Below are positions 19,136 to 29,975 of a stretch of 64,000 nucleotides of DNA, one piece after another. The stretch lies in NCBI GenBank assembly GCA_016705335.1, contig JADIYN010000003.1:104845-168844 (forward strand), written 5' to 3'. The position numbers and the translations under genes are program-made. Origin of the DNA: Draconibacterium sp. GTDB lineage: Bacteria; Bacteroidota; Bacteroidia; Bacteroidales; Prolixibacteraceae. The notes under the pieces were generated by a model. That model made no database searches. It saw only the letters and a list, made by a program, of their open reading frames with translations, and was not told the DNA's origin. How positions within the stretch are numbered: the first letter of the stretch is position 1; each line of letters begins with the position of its first letter.

Positions 19136-20011
19136 TTAGTCATCCAGCTTTTTGCAATATTCACTTAACCAGCTTTCGCCGCGCAACAAACCTTGTTCTT
19201 CGAGAAAGGTTTCGGTTTTAGAGAGTGTTTTTTTGAAATATTTTGGGCTTTTACTGTAATTGAAGAAACCGTGATCCTGCTTTTTGTAACCAACCAAAAC
19301 GCTTTTGTTCCCCTGTTGCTTCATCAGATAATTAAACCTCACAGCATTTTCATAAGGTACTGTTTTATCGGCCATTCCGTGCATGATTAAAGTCGTTGGA
19401 ACAGAAGCCGTGATATGGTGTACAGGGGAAAGCTCGAATTCACGTCCATCAAGTTTTTCCCTGCCATAACCTTTTTTCCCAGTATCCAAAACCGGATTAA
19501 AAAGTACAAGCGCCATTGGAACCGGAGAAACCGATAAGTCGTCAGTTGCTTCGTTAATATTTTTTATAACCGCTGTACATGCTGCCAAATGTCCACCGGC
19601 CGAACCACCCGAGGCTATAATTTTGTCCTGGTCAATCCCCAATTCATCGCTGTGTGTTTTCAAATATCGAATAGCAGATTTTGCATCCATTACACTTTCG
19701 AAAGGAGTAGTGGAATGACGAGATTGTGTGCGGTAATCAGGACAAAAAGCAATTATTCCGCGTGTGGCCAGGTATTCGGCCTGTAATTCAAAATGCGAAG
19801 GATCACCCCCTACCCAACCGCCACCAAAGAAAAAAACAATGGCCGGCAGCCTGACATTTGATGAAACCTGTGGTTTGTACATTGTCATTTCGAGGGAAAT
19901 TCCATCGATTTCCTTATAAATAAAACTACTCTTATCAAATTTGTAATCCTGCGAAAAAACAACATTTACAGAAATTATCAGGAGTAGAATTATTGCGGAT
20001 ATTTTCCTCAT
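19136..20011 (-). CDS. Secreted alpha/beta-hydrolase esterase (HSL/BD-FAE-like)
   Basis: This 291-aa protein has a signal peptide (MRKISAIILLLIISVNVVFS). The oxyanion motif is FFFGGGWVGG near residue 63 (HGGG variant), the nucleophile elbow is ASGGSAGGHLAA near residue 135, the Asp lies near HGMADKTVPYENA and the catalytic His is in KKQDHGFFN. This pattern is typical of bacterial carbohydrate or feruloyl esterases of the BD-FAE and hormone-sensitive-lipase-like groups. It removes ester groups outside the cytosol; the substrate is unknown. It starts 4 bp after the M28-PDZ gene stop and shares its operon. Confidence 0.85.
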   Translation of the reverse strand: MRKISAIILLLIISVNVVFSQDYKFDKSSFIYKEIDGISLEMTMYKPQVSSNVRLPAIVFFFGGGWVGGDPSHFELQAEYLATRGIIAFCPDYRTQSRHSTTPFESVMDAKSAIRYLKTHSDELGIDQDKIIASGGSAGGHLAACTAVIKNINEATDDLSVSPVPMALVLFNPVLDTGKKGYGREKLDGREFELSPVHHITASVPTTLIMHGMADKTVPYENAVRFNYLMKQQGNKSVLVGYKKQDHGFFNYSKSPKYFKKTLSKTETFLEEQGLLRGESWLSEYCKKLDD

Positions 20012-20014
20012 ATT

Positions 20015-21780
20015 TTAAAGTTGAACTATTAAAACAGTTGGTTTTTCATCACGTAAAATATCAACCGAAATTTGCTGACCGGTTTCGAGGGATTGTAAAC
20101 GGCTCATATAATCATGTATCCCTCCAACTTTTTTTCCTTCAATGGCAGTAATTATATCACCTTTTTTCATTCCTGCTTTATCGGCAGGTTTACCTTTTGT
20201 AACCGAATCAATGCGTAAACCCCGTTTTTCAACTCCCGCAAAATCAGGCATCACGCCCAAAGTAACTTTATATCCACCACGACTGCGTTGGAATTTTGGA
20301 CCCGCTTCCTGAAATGTCAAATCCGTTTCACGGTTGGCAACATTTTCAATTAAACGAACTGCATATTCGGCTACTTTTTTGTGCCCTCATAATTTATAAA
20401 TTCAGCATCGTCGTTGGGTGTGTGGTAATCGGGGTGCGCACCGGTTGAAACAAAAAACACCGGGATATTTTGCAGATAAAATGACGCGTGATCAGACGGA
20501 CCAACTCCTTCGGGCGCAAATGCAAGTTCGAAACCTGTATTCAAATCAGTCATCAATTTTTCACTTTCTTTCGAAGTTTGCGAACCACCAATACTCAGCG
20601 CATTTGTTGTTTTATCCAACCGGCCCACCATGTCGAAATTAAACATGGCAACCATTTTTTCGGTTTCAACGGGCGGTTTATTTACAAAGGCTTTTGAACC
20701 CACCAAACCCATTTCTTCGGCACTGAAAGTGGCAAAAATAATACTCCGCTTATTGCTTTTTTCGGCAGCCAGTTTTTCTGCAAGTTGAATAATTGTGGCA
20801 ACACCCGAAGCATTATCATCGGCACCGTTATGCACAGCAACTGTATCGGTTGCACGCGAACCTGAACCCGGGCCACCCATTCCAAGATGATCGAAATGTG
20901 CACCTACAACTATATATTCGTTTTTCAGATTTTTATCATTCCCCTGAAGTAACGCTACCACATTACGCGTTTCAGCTTCCTTCTGGATTGCATTGGTTGT
21001 GGCAGAAACTGTAGCATCAGTTTTCAAACCAATTGTTTTTTGCAAACTGTCTATTTCGGTTTCAAGTACTTCAATGGTTGTTTTGCCGCCGAGTATTTTA
21101 TTGGCAACTTCACGTGTAACTTCAATAATTGGAATTGCATATCTGGCACTGTTTTTATCAAAAACCAATGATGCAAGCTCATCTTTTTCCCTGAATTTTT
21201 TGCCTGCAACCAAAATCAATCCCGCTGCATTATTATCGGCAGCGTTTAGCGCTTTTGACCGCTCCGATGAAAACTCGATAAACGGACTTTGCGCATTTTC
21301 CAAATCAGGGTCGCCCTGTAAAACAAGCACCCATTTTCCGTTTACGTCAACACCTTTGTAGTCGTCCCATTGTAAAGTATCGCGGTTAACTTTTAGTCCG
21401 TAACCTGCAAAAACAACTCCAGCCGAAACAGTAGTATTTGCTGAAAAAGCATAAGGCAGAAATGACTTTTCAACTTCAAAATCGGTTCCGTTAACAATTA
21501 ACTTATTACCCGCTCCAATTTCAGCTGAAGTTACAAGCCCGAAATTTTGAAACCCGTTGTCGAATAACAATTCAAGCCCTGCATTTTTAAACTTATCGCG
21601 TATATATTCTGCTGCCATTAATTCGCCAGGTTCGCCTGATTTGCGGCCTTTTAACTCATCGGATGCCAAATATCCGATATTCTCTTTTAACTCTTTAACT
21701 GTGATTTCGGGATTTGATTTTTGGGCTGAAACAGTGAACCCAATTATTATAAAAAGAAAAACTATTAATCTCATTTCCAA
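20015..21780 (-). CDS. Secreted M28 family aminopeptidase with C-terminal PDZ domain, one frame break
   Basis: The gene starts at 21780 with a signal peptide (MEMRLIVFLFIIIGFTVSAQ). A PA domain (residues about 120-230) is followed by the M28 zinc peptidase core: VVGAHFDHLGMGG, HNGADDNASGVATIIQLAE (metal Asp), TFSAEEMGLVGS (Glu base plus metal Glu), FNFDMVGRL and GPSDHASFYLQNIPVFFVSTGAHPDYHTPND (His ligand). The first frame stops at 20371. One missing A in the AAAAAA run near 20375 restores VAEYAVRLIENVANRETD and a PDZ domain (LGVMPDFAG, GKPADKAGMKKGDIITAIEG) to the stop at 20015. The joined length is about 588 residues. The likely role is extracytoplasmic peptide degradation, co-transcribed with the esterase. 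Confidence 0.92.
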
Positions 21781-21925
21781 TAATTACTAATTATTCGTAT
21801 TACTCAATAAATCAATTTAATAAAAGAAACCCTGAAGGGTTTAAAATCGGCTGTAATATTACACATTAATAGCCATTAAAAAAAGTAGTTGTGTATATTT
21901 ACCGCCTCATTAAAAACACGATCCA

Positions 21926-24008
21926 TTGATTTCATTCGGTATAAAATATTGGTTCTTTTTCCTGATCGCCGCAATAGTGGCGGCTTTTGGAATTTCGCTC
22001 TTTCTTTATTTCAGGAATAAGGAAAACAGTGAATTGGGTAAAAATCAAGTCAGAATTTTAATGACTTTGCGCTTTCTTTCGTTTTTTATAATAGCTTTTT
22101 TGCTCTTGTCGCCATTTATAAAAACCCTTAAAAAAATTACCCGGAATCCGTTGATTATTGCTGCGTGGGATAATTCAAATTCTATTGTTTCAAACCCCGA
22201 TTCGATAAATGTTGCCGGCGAAATTGCCAAAATCAGGGAAAAAGTAAACAACGAGCTTTCAACAAAATATTCGGTACTCGAATATACTTTTGGTGAAAAG
22301 GCGAAACGTTTGAATGAACTTAATTTCAGCGAAAAGAAAACCGATTACAGCGAGGTAATAAGTACTGTGGTTAACAACCATTTTAATGAGAATATCGGGG
22401 CATTAATTTTGGTTGGCGATGGAATAAACAACCAGGGAAAAAACCCGCTAAACCTTTTAAATGAAGTAAATTTCCCTGTTTATACGATTGGTTTTGGCGA
22501 TACCACAGAAGTTGTGGATTCGCGAATTCAGGACATTCGTGTCAACCGCACTTCATTTTCGGGGAACAAATTCCCCGTTGAAATTGACGCACAGTTTTCG
22601 AAACTGAAGGGAAATGCGATACGGCTTTCGGTAATTCAGGATAATAATGAACTGGCAAGCGTAATTGTTACACCGCCCAACCAAAACTATTTTTACACAC
22701 AGAATTTCATTCTTGATGCCGGTGCCGCAGGTTTGAAGCATTTTTCAGTTAAAACAGAAATTGTTGAAAACGAAAGAAATACTAAAAACAACCAGGCAAG
22801 TTTCGTAATAAACGTTCTTGAAAAGAAACAAAAAATACTGATCCTTTCTGACGGTCCGCATCCGGATATTGGCGCTATAAAAAACACGCTTGATCTGCAA
22901 ACGACTTACGACGTTTCGGTTTTTACAGAAGAACCTTTTCCATCCAACTTTTCAGATTTCAATTTGATTATTCTGAACCAGTTGCCAACCGTTGGAAAAT
23001 CGGCTGCTGAGATTGTAAAAAATGCAGGCAACCGAATCCCAATTTTATTTATCGTGGGGAACAAAACCTTTCTGCCACAGCTGAATGCACTGGCGCAGGG
23101 TGCAACCATTTCTCCGCTGGCCGGTTCGGGAGAGGACGCACTTGCTGCTTTAAATCCTTCGTATGCAACATTTAACCTGAGTGATGATTTTAAAGAAATC
23201 GTTTCGCAGTTTCCACCGTTGCAGGTTTCATTTGCCGATTATGAACTTGAAGCCGGATTCACTCCGCTGTTCTACCAAAAAATAATGAACATTGAAACCG
23301 CAAAACCGCTGATCGCAACAGGAACTTTAAATGGCCGCAAAACAGGTTTTATTTTTGGCGAAGGAATCTGGCGCTGGCGTTTGTACAATTACTACATCGA
23401 TCAAAACCAGGCGCTTTTTAACGAATTGGTAAATCAATTGGTACAATACCTTGCGTTACGTCAAAATGAAGACAATTTCATCATTGATTTTAAACCCGTT
23501 TATGCCGAAACCGATGAAATTGTTTTCAGGGCCGAAGTTTATAACGATGTTTTTGAAAAGGTAAATAACGAAGAGGTAAAAATTAAAATCCAAAATTCAA
23601 ATAACGAAGAATTTGAATATACCTTTGATATTCAGGGAAGCGATTATTTTTTAAATGCCGGACACTTGCCATCCGGCGACTACACTTTTCAGCCGAAGTT
23701 GCAATTGGCGACAAAACTTTTAGCGAAACCGGTCGGTTTACAATTACACCTGTAAATTTCGAAAACCTCGATTTGCGTGCAAACCACAATCTTTTATATC
23801 AACTTTCAGCACAAAGTGGCGGTCAGTTTTACCAGCCAGATCAAATCGATCAATTAATTTCTGATCTAAGAACAACAACCAACTGAAAGCTACAAGTTAT
23901 TTCCAGGAAATGATAAACGAAATGCTAAACTTGAAATGGTTGTTTTTTGTTGTCTTATTATTGTTAAGTGTGGAATGGTTTTTGAGAAAGTTCTGGGGTA
24001 TTTATTAA
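21926..24008 (+). CDS. Membrane protein with VWA-like domain, frame breaks near C-terminus
   Basis: The start at 21926 is a TTG (MISFGIKYWFFFLIAAIVAA follows). Two N-terminal membrane helices (residues about 8-28 and 48-66) precede a von Willebrand A-like domain: IIAAWDNSNSI replaces a canonical DxSxS, and GALILVGDGINNQG comes near residue 160. A CARDB/Ig-like region (SVKTEIVENERN) and a glutamine-amidotransferase-like segment (ILILSDGPHPDI...LIILNQLP) follow. The frame breaks near 23695 (one missing T) and again near 23880. The C-terminus is restored as ITPVNFENLDLRANHN...SGGQFYQP and a last membrane helix (LKWLFFVVLLLLSVEWFLRK) ending at 24008. Proteins of this build sit next to Bat-type stress genes in Bacteroidota, but none is here. 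Function unknown; it may be co-transcribed with the following lipoproteins. Confidence 0.75.
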
Positions 24009-24019
24009 TTTTTTGAAAC

Positions 24020-25072
24020 GTGAATAATCTTTACAAAAAAGCAGCAAATCATATCTCAGTGTTTTTACTGATAGTAATTTCATTTTCATGTGTTTCAACA
24101 AAACCATTGTATATTGAGATCCCGCAAAAATCACAAAAAGAGCTGCCCGCAAATATTCAGAGTTTATTGCTAGTTGCACGTATTGTTGATGACAGCTATA
24201 CTGATTTGAAAGCGGATTCGTTGCAGAAGTTGTTTTATCTCCAGCAATTTGATTATGATACGATCATTAATGACATTCAGGCAGTTGACAAGACCCTGAA
24301 AGCTTTGGGAGAACTGCTTTTTGAATCGGGAAGATATGATTTTGTGATTCCCGAGGACAGGTTTTTGGATTTCGAAAAAAATGCATTTATCACAAAGGAA
24401 ATGCCATGGGACGAAGTAAAAATGCTTTGCGATACATTCAAAACAGATGCTGTTTTATCTCTCGATTACCTGAAAATGCGCGTTTCGACAAACTATGATA
24501 AAAACAGTACGTTCGAGCCCGGAAGTAACAGTTTTGTGAGTTTTGCCGAAGCACAAATGCAGGTTTCATACGAAGCGATTTTCAGGGTTTACGATCCACG
24601 CATCGAGAAAGTAATCCGCCGGCAGTTGATGCGCGACACACTTTACTGGGAAGATGCCGATTATACACTCAATGCGCTTTTTAACCGTTTCACACCCGTT
24701 AAAACTGCGCTAACGGAAACAGGAATTGCAATTGCACTCGACCTTTCGAACCAGATAAGTACAAAATGGCGGCCCGAAAGACGAAGTTATTTTATCAAAG
24801 GTGATTCGAACCTGAAACAAGCCGAACCACTTGTGATTTCAAATCAATGGCAAACCGCGATAAACCTGTGGAAAGAACCTGCCGAAAATGAAAAATCGAA
24901 ATCGGTAAAAAGCAAAGCCGAATTTAATATCGCACTTGGCTATGAAATGCTTGGCGACCTTGATTTGGCAATCGACTGGGCACTTAAATCGTACAACACC
25001 ATGTACCGCACAAACACCTACAATTATTTGGAAACGCTGAAGCGTAGAAAAAACGACATAAATACCCAATAA
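24020..25072 (+). CDS. DUF6340-like lipoprotein, paralog 1 of 3
   Basis: The start is GTG at 24020. A lipoprotein signal (FLLIVISFSC, Cys near residue 24) opens a 350-aa protein. The core has the repeated family pattern: LLVARIVDDSY..., IVIPEDRFLDFE..., AVLSLDYLKMRV (short beta strand), a block on R-V-Y-D-P-R-I-E-K ending in RDTLYWEDAD, then IAIALDLSNQI. The last 90 residues form TPR-like helices (WQTAINLWKE...AEFNIALGYEMLGDLDLAIDWALKSYN). It is the first of three adjacent homologous genes, 3 bp from the next. I recall DUF6340 as the name for this family, with no known function. It is likely an inner-face outer-membrane or periplasmic lipoprotein. Confidence 0.75.
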   Translation: MNNLYKKAANHISVFLLIVISFSCVSTKPLYIEIPQKSQKELPANIQSLLLVARIVDDSYTDLKADSLQKLFYLQQFDYDTIINDIQAVDKTLKALGELLFESGRYDFVIPEDRFLDFEKNAFITKEMPWDEVKMLCDTFKTDAVLSLDYLKMRVSTNYDKNSTFEPGSNSFVSFAEAQMQVSYEAIFRVYDPRIEKVIRRQLMRDTLYWEDADYTLNALFNRFTPVKTALTETGIAIALDLSNQISTKWRPERRSYFIKGDSNLKQAEPLVISNQWQTAINLWKEPAENEKSKSVKSKAEFNIALGYEMLGDLDLAIDWALKSYNTMYRTNTYNYLETLKRRKNDINTQ

Positions 25073-25074
25073 CC

Positions 25075-26097
25075 ATGAAACGTTTAACATTCTGGTTTTT
25101 AGTTTTGGCACTCGCCACAACTTCGTGTACAGTTTACAAAGAATATCCGATTGACGTATACAAACCGGGCGCCATAAACGTCCCGGTAAATGTTGAAAAT
25201 ATTGCGTTGATCTCGCGCAATTTCAAGTATTCAAATGACACTTTGCAACATTATTTCAAAGACGATAATTTGTTACGAAAAGCAAAAGGCGACCCAGAAA
25301 ATATCGATAGCATTTTAACAAGTTTTTGTTTAAACGAGTTGGCGCTCAACCTGAAAAACAAAAATGTTTATAACCGTATTCATATTTTTCCCGAAGTTTT
25401 TAAACCACACTCAGGTCCAAAACTCCCGGCAATCGACTTCGATCTGATAAATAAACTGACTACAGAAACCGAAACCGACCTTGTAATTTCACTCGAAACT
25501 TTTTCTTATTTCTTTTCTGAATATACAGCAGAACCAGGGGTTCCAAAGCCGCGGGATGTAATAACCGCAAGTGTTTGGGCAGTTTACGATCCTGCCGCAA
25601 AAAAAATCATCGAGAGAAAATCAATGATCGATACCTTGTTTTGGAATGCAAACGATGCAAACGGAAATTACCAGAAAAACACAAAATTGCCACCCCGTTT
25701 AACTGCGCTGAAAATAGCCTCGCAAATGGCTGGCGAAAATTATTCGAAACGGTTTTTTGCTTCGTGGGAATCGGTAAAACGAATGTATTCAATTCCTCCC
25801 CTGCCCGACTTTGAAGCAGCAGAAAAGTACCTTGTGAAGGGCGATTGGGACAATGCAATTATGCTTTGGAAACGGTATGCCGCCGACAAAAACGGGAAAA
25901 TGGCCATCAATGCGCGTTACAACCTGGCGCTGGCCTACGAAATGAAAGATGATCTGGATACTGCCATTCAATGGCTGACTGCGGCACAACAAATAGCCGC
26001 AGATTACCGCAGCAAAGAAGATTTAAAAAGAATATCAGCATACCAAAAAGTACTGATGCAAAGAAAAAGGGAGGTAGAACGATTAAATAGCATATAA
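25075..26097 (+). CDS. DUF6340-like lipoprotein, paralog 2 of 3
   Basis: This 340-aa lipoprotein (LVLALATTSC, Cys near residue 18) follows paralog 1 with a 2-bp gap and precedes paralog 3 by 1 bp. It has the same sequence of blocks: VENIALISRNF, an IHIFPEVFKPH segment, DLVISLETFSYF, WAVYDPAAKKIIERKSMIDTLFW, ASQMAGENYSKRF, then a TPR-like tail (GDWDNAIMLWKRYAADKNGKMAINARYNLALAYEMKDDLDTAIQWL). No catalytic motif is visible. The three paralogs diverge strongly outside the blocks, which suggests an old duplication and maybe a hetero-oligomer. Function unknown. Confidence 0.75.
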   Translation: MKRLTFWFLVLALATTSCTVYKEYPIDVYKPGAINVPVNVENIALISRNFKYSNDTLQHYFKDDNLLRKAKGDPENIDSILTSFCLNELALNLKNKNVYNRIHIFPEVFKPHSGPKLPAIDFDLINKLTTETETDLVISLETFSYFFSEYTAEPGVPKPRDVITASVWAVYDPAAKKIIERKSMIDTLFWNANDANGNYQKNTKLPPRLTALKIASQMAGENYSKRFFASWESVKRMYSIPPLPDFEAAEKYLVKGDWDNAIMLWKRYAADKNGKMAINARYNLALAYEMKDDLDTAIQWLTAAQQIAADYRSKEDLKRISAYQKVLMQRKREVERLNSI

Positions 26098-26098
26098 T

Positions 26099-27318
26099 AT
26101 GTTGCGTTTTTCCAAACTGCTGCTATTACTGATAATTCCCGTAATTCTGCAAAGCTGTTACTCTTTAAGCAACACGTCAACCCTGAAACTTGAAATTGTA
26201 GTGCCCGGGAAAGTAGTTTTACCGCACGATTTTAAAACTGTTGCAGTGAGGTACAACAACGCGAATATCACTCTCAATCCTTTTTTTTCAAATTATGTTG
26301 AAGACAATGAAACATTAAAGGATTATTCAAATTTGGATAGTATTGCATCGGAAATCTATTTTCAGAATTTTGTTTCTCAATTAAAAAATCATCAGTATTT
26401 CGATTCGGTTATCGAGCTTGAACCAATGAATTACTCCGACATTGGGTTGAATGATTCGCTTGTTTATGCGCAATTCAGGTTGATTGAACCTACTGATACA
26501 ACAACAGAACTTCAAATAAATAAAGAAGCTTTCCAATTCGCCAGATTTGTAAAAAGCCTCTCAAATCCTGATTCACTTAAATCGAAAACAAAATTTAATG
26601 ATCCCGAATTTGGTTTGTACTCACAGGATGATATTCAGAAAATTGCAGATTCAACAAATGCTGACCTGTTGTTATCATTTGATTATTATGGATCGGCAGA
26701 CGGAATATTTTCACCAAAATATATCAGGGACTTATCAGAAAAGTACATTTTTTCCACTTTCAATTTAAATGAAGCAACTGAAGTTGTGTACGTTTTGTCG
26801 GGTTGGAATTTTTATGATCTCAAAAAATCGGAGATGATTTATTCGCATATAAAAACTGATACAATTAAATGGAGCGAACCTGCCTACAATTTGAAAAATG
26901 CAAAAAAGATATTACCTCCCCGAAAAGACGCTGTTTTAAATGCAGCAGATATTGCAGGAAGCAATTTTGCTGAATTTGTGGCGCCACACTGGATTGAGGT
27001 TGAACGCATGTATTACAAATCGGGCCAGATTGAAATGAAAAAACAGATGAGCTGATAAAGCAAAACCTTTGGTTTGAAGCCGCCAAAATCTGGAAGAAAA
27101 ATACTACAAACAAAAACAAAAAAATTGCCGCTAAAAGCATGTACAACCTGGCGCTGGCCTGCGAAATGAACGGCGACATGGATGCTGCAATCGATTGGGC
27201 AGTAAAATCATTTTACGCCCGGCATAAAGATATTTATCATTCAGGCGCCTGTCAGAAATACATATTTATACTGGCCCAGCGAAAACTTGATATTAAAAAG
27301 ATTGAGAATAAACTATAA
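26099..27318 (+). CDS. DUF6340-like lipoprotein, paralog 3 of 3, one frame break
   Basis: The lipoprotein signal (LLLLLIIPVILQSC, Cys near residue 20) is followed by the same family blocks (FKTVAVRYNNANI, DLLLSFDYYGSADG, VLSGWNFYDLKKSEMIYSHIKTDTIKW, AADIAGSNFAEFVAPHW). The frame stops at 27055. Restoring one A in the AAAAAA run near 27045 continues as DELIKQNLWFEAAKIWKKN, the TPR-like tail (SMYNLALACEMNGDMDAAIDWAVKSFY) and a stop at 27318. The joined length is about 406 residues. It is the last gene of the rightward cluster and ends before a strong bidirectional terminator. Confidence 0.75.
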
Positions 27319-27639
27319 GCCGGGTCCTACATTTTTCAATTTCAGGAATTTTGTTTTAGGCGAAATTTAAAGAAACCTCAACATCCGCAGTTTTAGTTTT
27401 AACGCTTTGGAGAAATCTCCACGACTCAGCTTTTTGTTTGGGAAGTAAATGTACAAATTTCATTGTTCCAATTTTTCAGATAAAGCGATGAACAAAGTTT
27501 GTAGGACTCCATTGCTGCCTGGCAATCATATCCACGTTTTTATATAAAAGTTGGTTCAGAAATTCTTCTTTCTGCATTGAAGTAAAAATGAGCAGGTGAC
27601 ACTTGGTCACCTGCTCATTTTTTCACACTAAAAATCAGC
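27319..27639. other. Convergent intergenic region
   Basis: This 321-bp stretch separates the DUF6340-like cluster from the converging GH51 gene. It holds the terminator at 27587-27623, a short palindrome (TGGAGA-AA-TCTCCA, 27408-27421) and an 8-bp inverted pair (GTCCTACA near 27325, TGTAGGAC near 27500). I see no gene. Confidence 0.5.
27587..27623. terminator. Bidirectional Rho-independent terminator
   Basis: A stem of about 14 bp (27587-27600 with 27606-27619) with a 5-nt loop is flanked by A-run 27584-27588 and T-run 27618-27623. It can end both the rightward lipoprotein cluster and the leftward GH51 gene. Confidence 0.88.
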
Positions 27640-29185
27640 TTACTGAAGTTCAATCATCACCACCGATTTGGCTGGAATTTTAACAACGGCATTGGTTCCG
27701 TTTATTTTCACATCCTTGAATTCTTTCAAACTGATTTCTTCAGCTTTCCCAAAATCGTTATACGAATTAATTTTTTGTCCGGTCACCACCCTGCCCGCGA
27801 ACAAACGAAATCTTTTCTGCTCCGCGTAAATCGCAGCTTACTTCTTTTGCATTTGTTGGGTCGAGGTTTGATATGGTAACATGAATTTTGCCTGAATCAT
27901 CTTTCGAAGCTGTTGCCGAAAGCGCCGGAACCGATTCGTTTTCGCTTGAATAATTTTCACAAATTATGTTCGAAGGCAGCAAAGTTGCGTCATGATGAAC
28001 CGTGTACATTTTAAACACATAAAACGAAGGTGTTTTTACAATCTTGTCATCTTTTGTGAGTATCATCGCCTGCAAAACATTTACAGTTTGTGCAATGTTG
28101 GCCATTTTCACGCGCCGCGCATGTTGGTTAAAAATATCGAGGTTAACCGAAGCTACCAAAGCATCACGCATTGTATTTTGCTGGTACAAAAAACCAGGAT
28201 TTGTACCGGGTTCAACATCGTGCCAGTTTCCCCATTCGTCAACTACCAAACCAACCCGGTTTTGCGGATCATATTTATCCATAATTGCAATATGCTTGTC
28301 GAGTAATTCATTCATGTGCATGGTTTTTTTCAGGGTAGTAAAATATTCCTTTTCGTCAAATTGAGTAGCGCTGCCTTTGTGATTCCAGTCGTGTGCAATT
28401 GTGTAATAATGCAAAGAAACACCCTGGAAATTCTGCCCCGGGTTTCCGTCTTTCATCAACGTTTCCATCCAATGATAGTCATCACTGTTGGGACCGCCGG
28501 CGATTTTGTACAAACGGTTGTTGCCATAATTTTTTGTGAATGTTGAGTAACGGCGCATTTCGTTTGTATAATATTCAGCTGTCATGCTTCCACCGCAGCC
28601 CCAGTTTTCGTTGCCAACTCCCCAGTATCTTACTCCCCAGGGTTCTTCCCTGCCATTCGATTTGCGTATGTCAGTCATCGGACTGATATTTGATGAATTC
28701 AGATATTCCACCCACTGCGACATTTCCTGAACCGAACCGCTGCCAAGATTCCCGCAGATAACAGGTTCGCAAGCCAGCTGGTTGCACAATTCTAAAAATT
28801 CATGCGTGCCAAAAGCGTTGTTTTCAGTCACACCGCCCCAATGCGTATTAATCATTGTCGGACGTTCGTTTCTTGGTCCAATTCCATCCATCCAGTGGTA
28901 TTCGTCGGCAAAACAACCTCCGGGCCAGCGCAAATTCGGAATGCCAATTTCTTTTAAGGCATTTACAACATCATTTCTGATTCCGGCTGTATTTGGGATT
29001 TTCGAATCTTCGCCAACCCAGTAACCACCATAAATACAGGTTCCCAAATGTTCGGAAAAGTGCCCGTAAATGTGTTTGCTGATTTTCTCTTTACCCAAAT
29101 CGGTATTGATAATGATTTTGTTTTGCGCTGCTGCAGAAATTGCAACAATTGCCAATAAAACGAATGGAATAATCTTTGCTTTCAT
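27640..29185 (-). CDS. GH51 alpha-L-arabinofuranosidase, one frame break near the end
   Basis: Starting at 29185 with a signal peptide (MKAKIIPFVLLAIVAISAAA), the protein shows the GH51 pattern: ISKHIYGHFSEHLGTCIYGG, LRWPGGCFADEYHW, the acid/base motif GVGNENWGCGG (Glu near residue 198) and the nucleophile motif VVDEWGNWHD (Glu near residue 315). GH51 enzymes release arabinose from arabinan, arabinoxylan or arabinogalactan by retention. The first frame ends at 27767. One indel near 27800 restores AGRVVTGQKINSYNDFGK and the C-terminal beta domain to the stop at 27640 (about 514 aa). It is a single gene with its own terminator. Together with the GH43-like gene at 59308 it suggests plant arabinan-type substrates. 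Confidence 0.93.
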
Positions 29186-29292
29186 TAGAGTTTTTGTTAT
29201 TGATTGTCATTTAATATTATAAGTGCTAAACTAACACTTAAAATGCAAAAAACAATATTTATGGTATTATTGCAGACTATAAAACAAAAAAC

Positions 29293-29934
29293 ATGAAATT
29301 CAAATGTATCATTTTTGATTGCGATGGAGTGCTTGTTGACAGTGAAACAATTTCAGCGAAAATATTTCAGGAAATGGCAGCTGAATCAGGTTTTAAACTT
29401 GATTTTGAATCTGTTTTGGAACAAATCACAGGCACTTCAATGACTGATAATCTGAAGTTTTTCAGTGAAAATATAGATGGCGAATTACCTGAAGACTTTG
29501 AATCTGAATTCAGAAAACGTTCTTATGAAGCATTCAAAACCGACCTCAAACCCATAAAAGGAATCCACGATTTACTCGAAAAAATAAGTATTCCGGTTGG
29601 TGTTGCTTCAAGCGGACCGGTGGAAAAAATTAAATTAAATCTAACCACAACCAATTTGATTGATTATTTCGGGAACAATATATTTAGTTGTTATGAAATT
29701 GGAAGTTGGAAACCTGAACCCGAAATCTATTTACTTGCAGCAAAAAAAATGGGATTTAAACCCGGTGAATGTGCTGTTATTGAAGACAGCCTGGCAGGTG
29801 TACAATCAGCAAAAGCAGGTGGTTTTAACGTTTTTGGTTTTGCGAATGACAAAAATGAAACCGCATTTAAGGAACTTGGGGCAACGGTTTTCTTCAGCAT
29901 GGACGAGCTTGGATCCCTACTTAAAATTGATTAA
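29293..29934 (+). CDS. HAD-superfamily phosphatase (beta-phosphoglucomutase-like)
   Basis: This 213-aa cytosolic protein begins with the HAD motif I FDCDGVLVDSE (nucleophile Asp and general acid Asp at residues 9 and 11). VGVASSGPVEKI provides motif II, KPEPEIYLLAAKKMG motif III Lys, and AVIEDSLAGVQSAKAGG the motif IV acidic pair. The helical cap at residues 18-80 is of the C1 type seen in beta-phosphoglucomutase, 2-deoxyglucose-6-phosphate and glycolaldehyde phosphatases. The substrate is unknown. The gene is alone on its strand and is followed 41 bp later by the toxin-antitoxin pair. Confidence 0.88.
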   Translation: MKFKCIIFDCDGVLVDSETISAKIFQEMAAESGFKLDFESVLEQITGTSMTDNLKFFSENIDGELPEDFESEFRKRSYEAFKTDLKPIKGIHDLLEKISIPVGVASSGPVEKIKLNLTTTNLIDYFGNNIFSCYEIGSWKPEPEIYLLAAKKMGFKPGECAVIEDSLAGVQSAKAGGFNVFGFANDKNETAFKELGATVFFSMDELGSLLKID

Positions 29935-29960
29935 AATTTAACTCGATTTTTGTACTTTTG
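29927..29960 (+). promoter_or_regulatory. Promoter of the UPF0175/PIN module
   Basis: A TTG (29927-29929) lies 23 nt before TACTTTTG (29953-29960), which matches the Bacteroidota -7 consensus TAnnTTTG exactly. The inferred transcription start lies about 8-10 nt before the ATG at 29976. The -33 part overlaps the end of the HAD gene. Confidence 0.45.
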
Positions 29961-29975
29961 ATAAAAAACAGAAAC

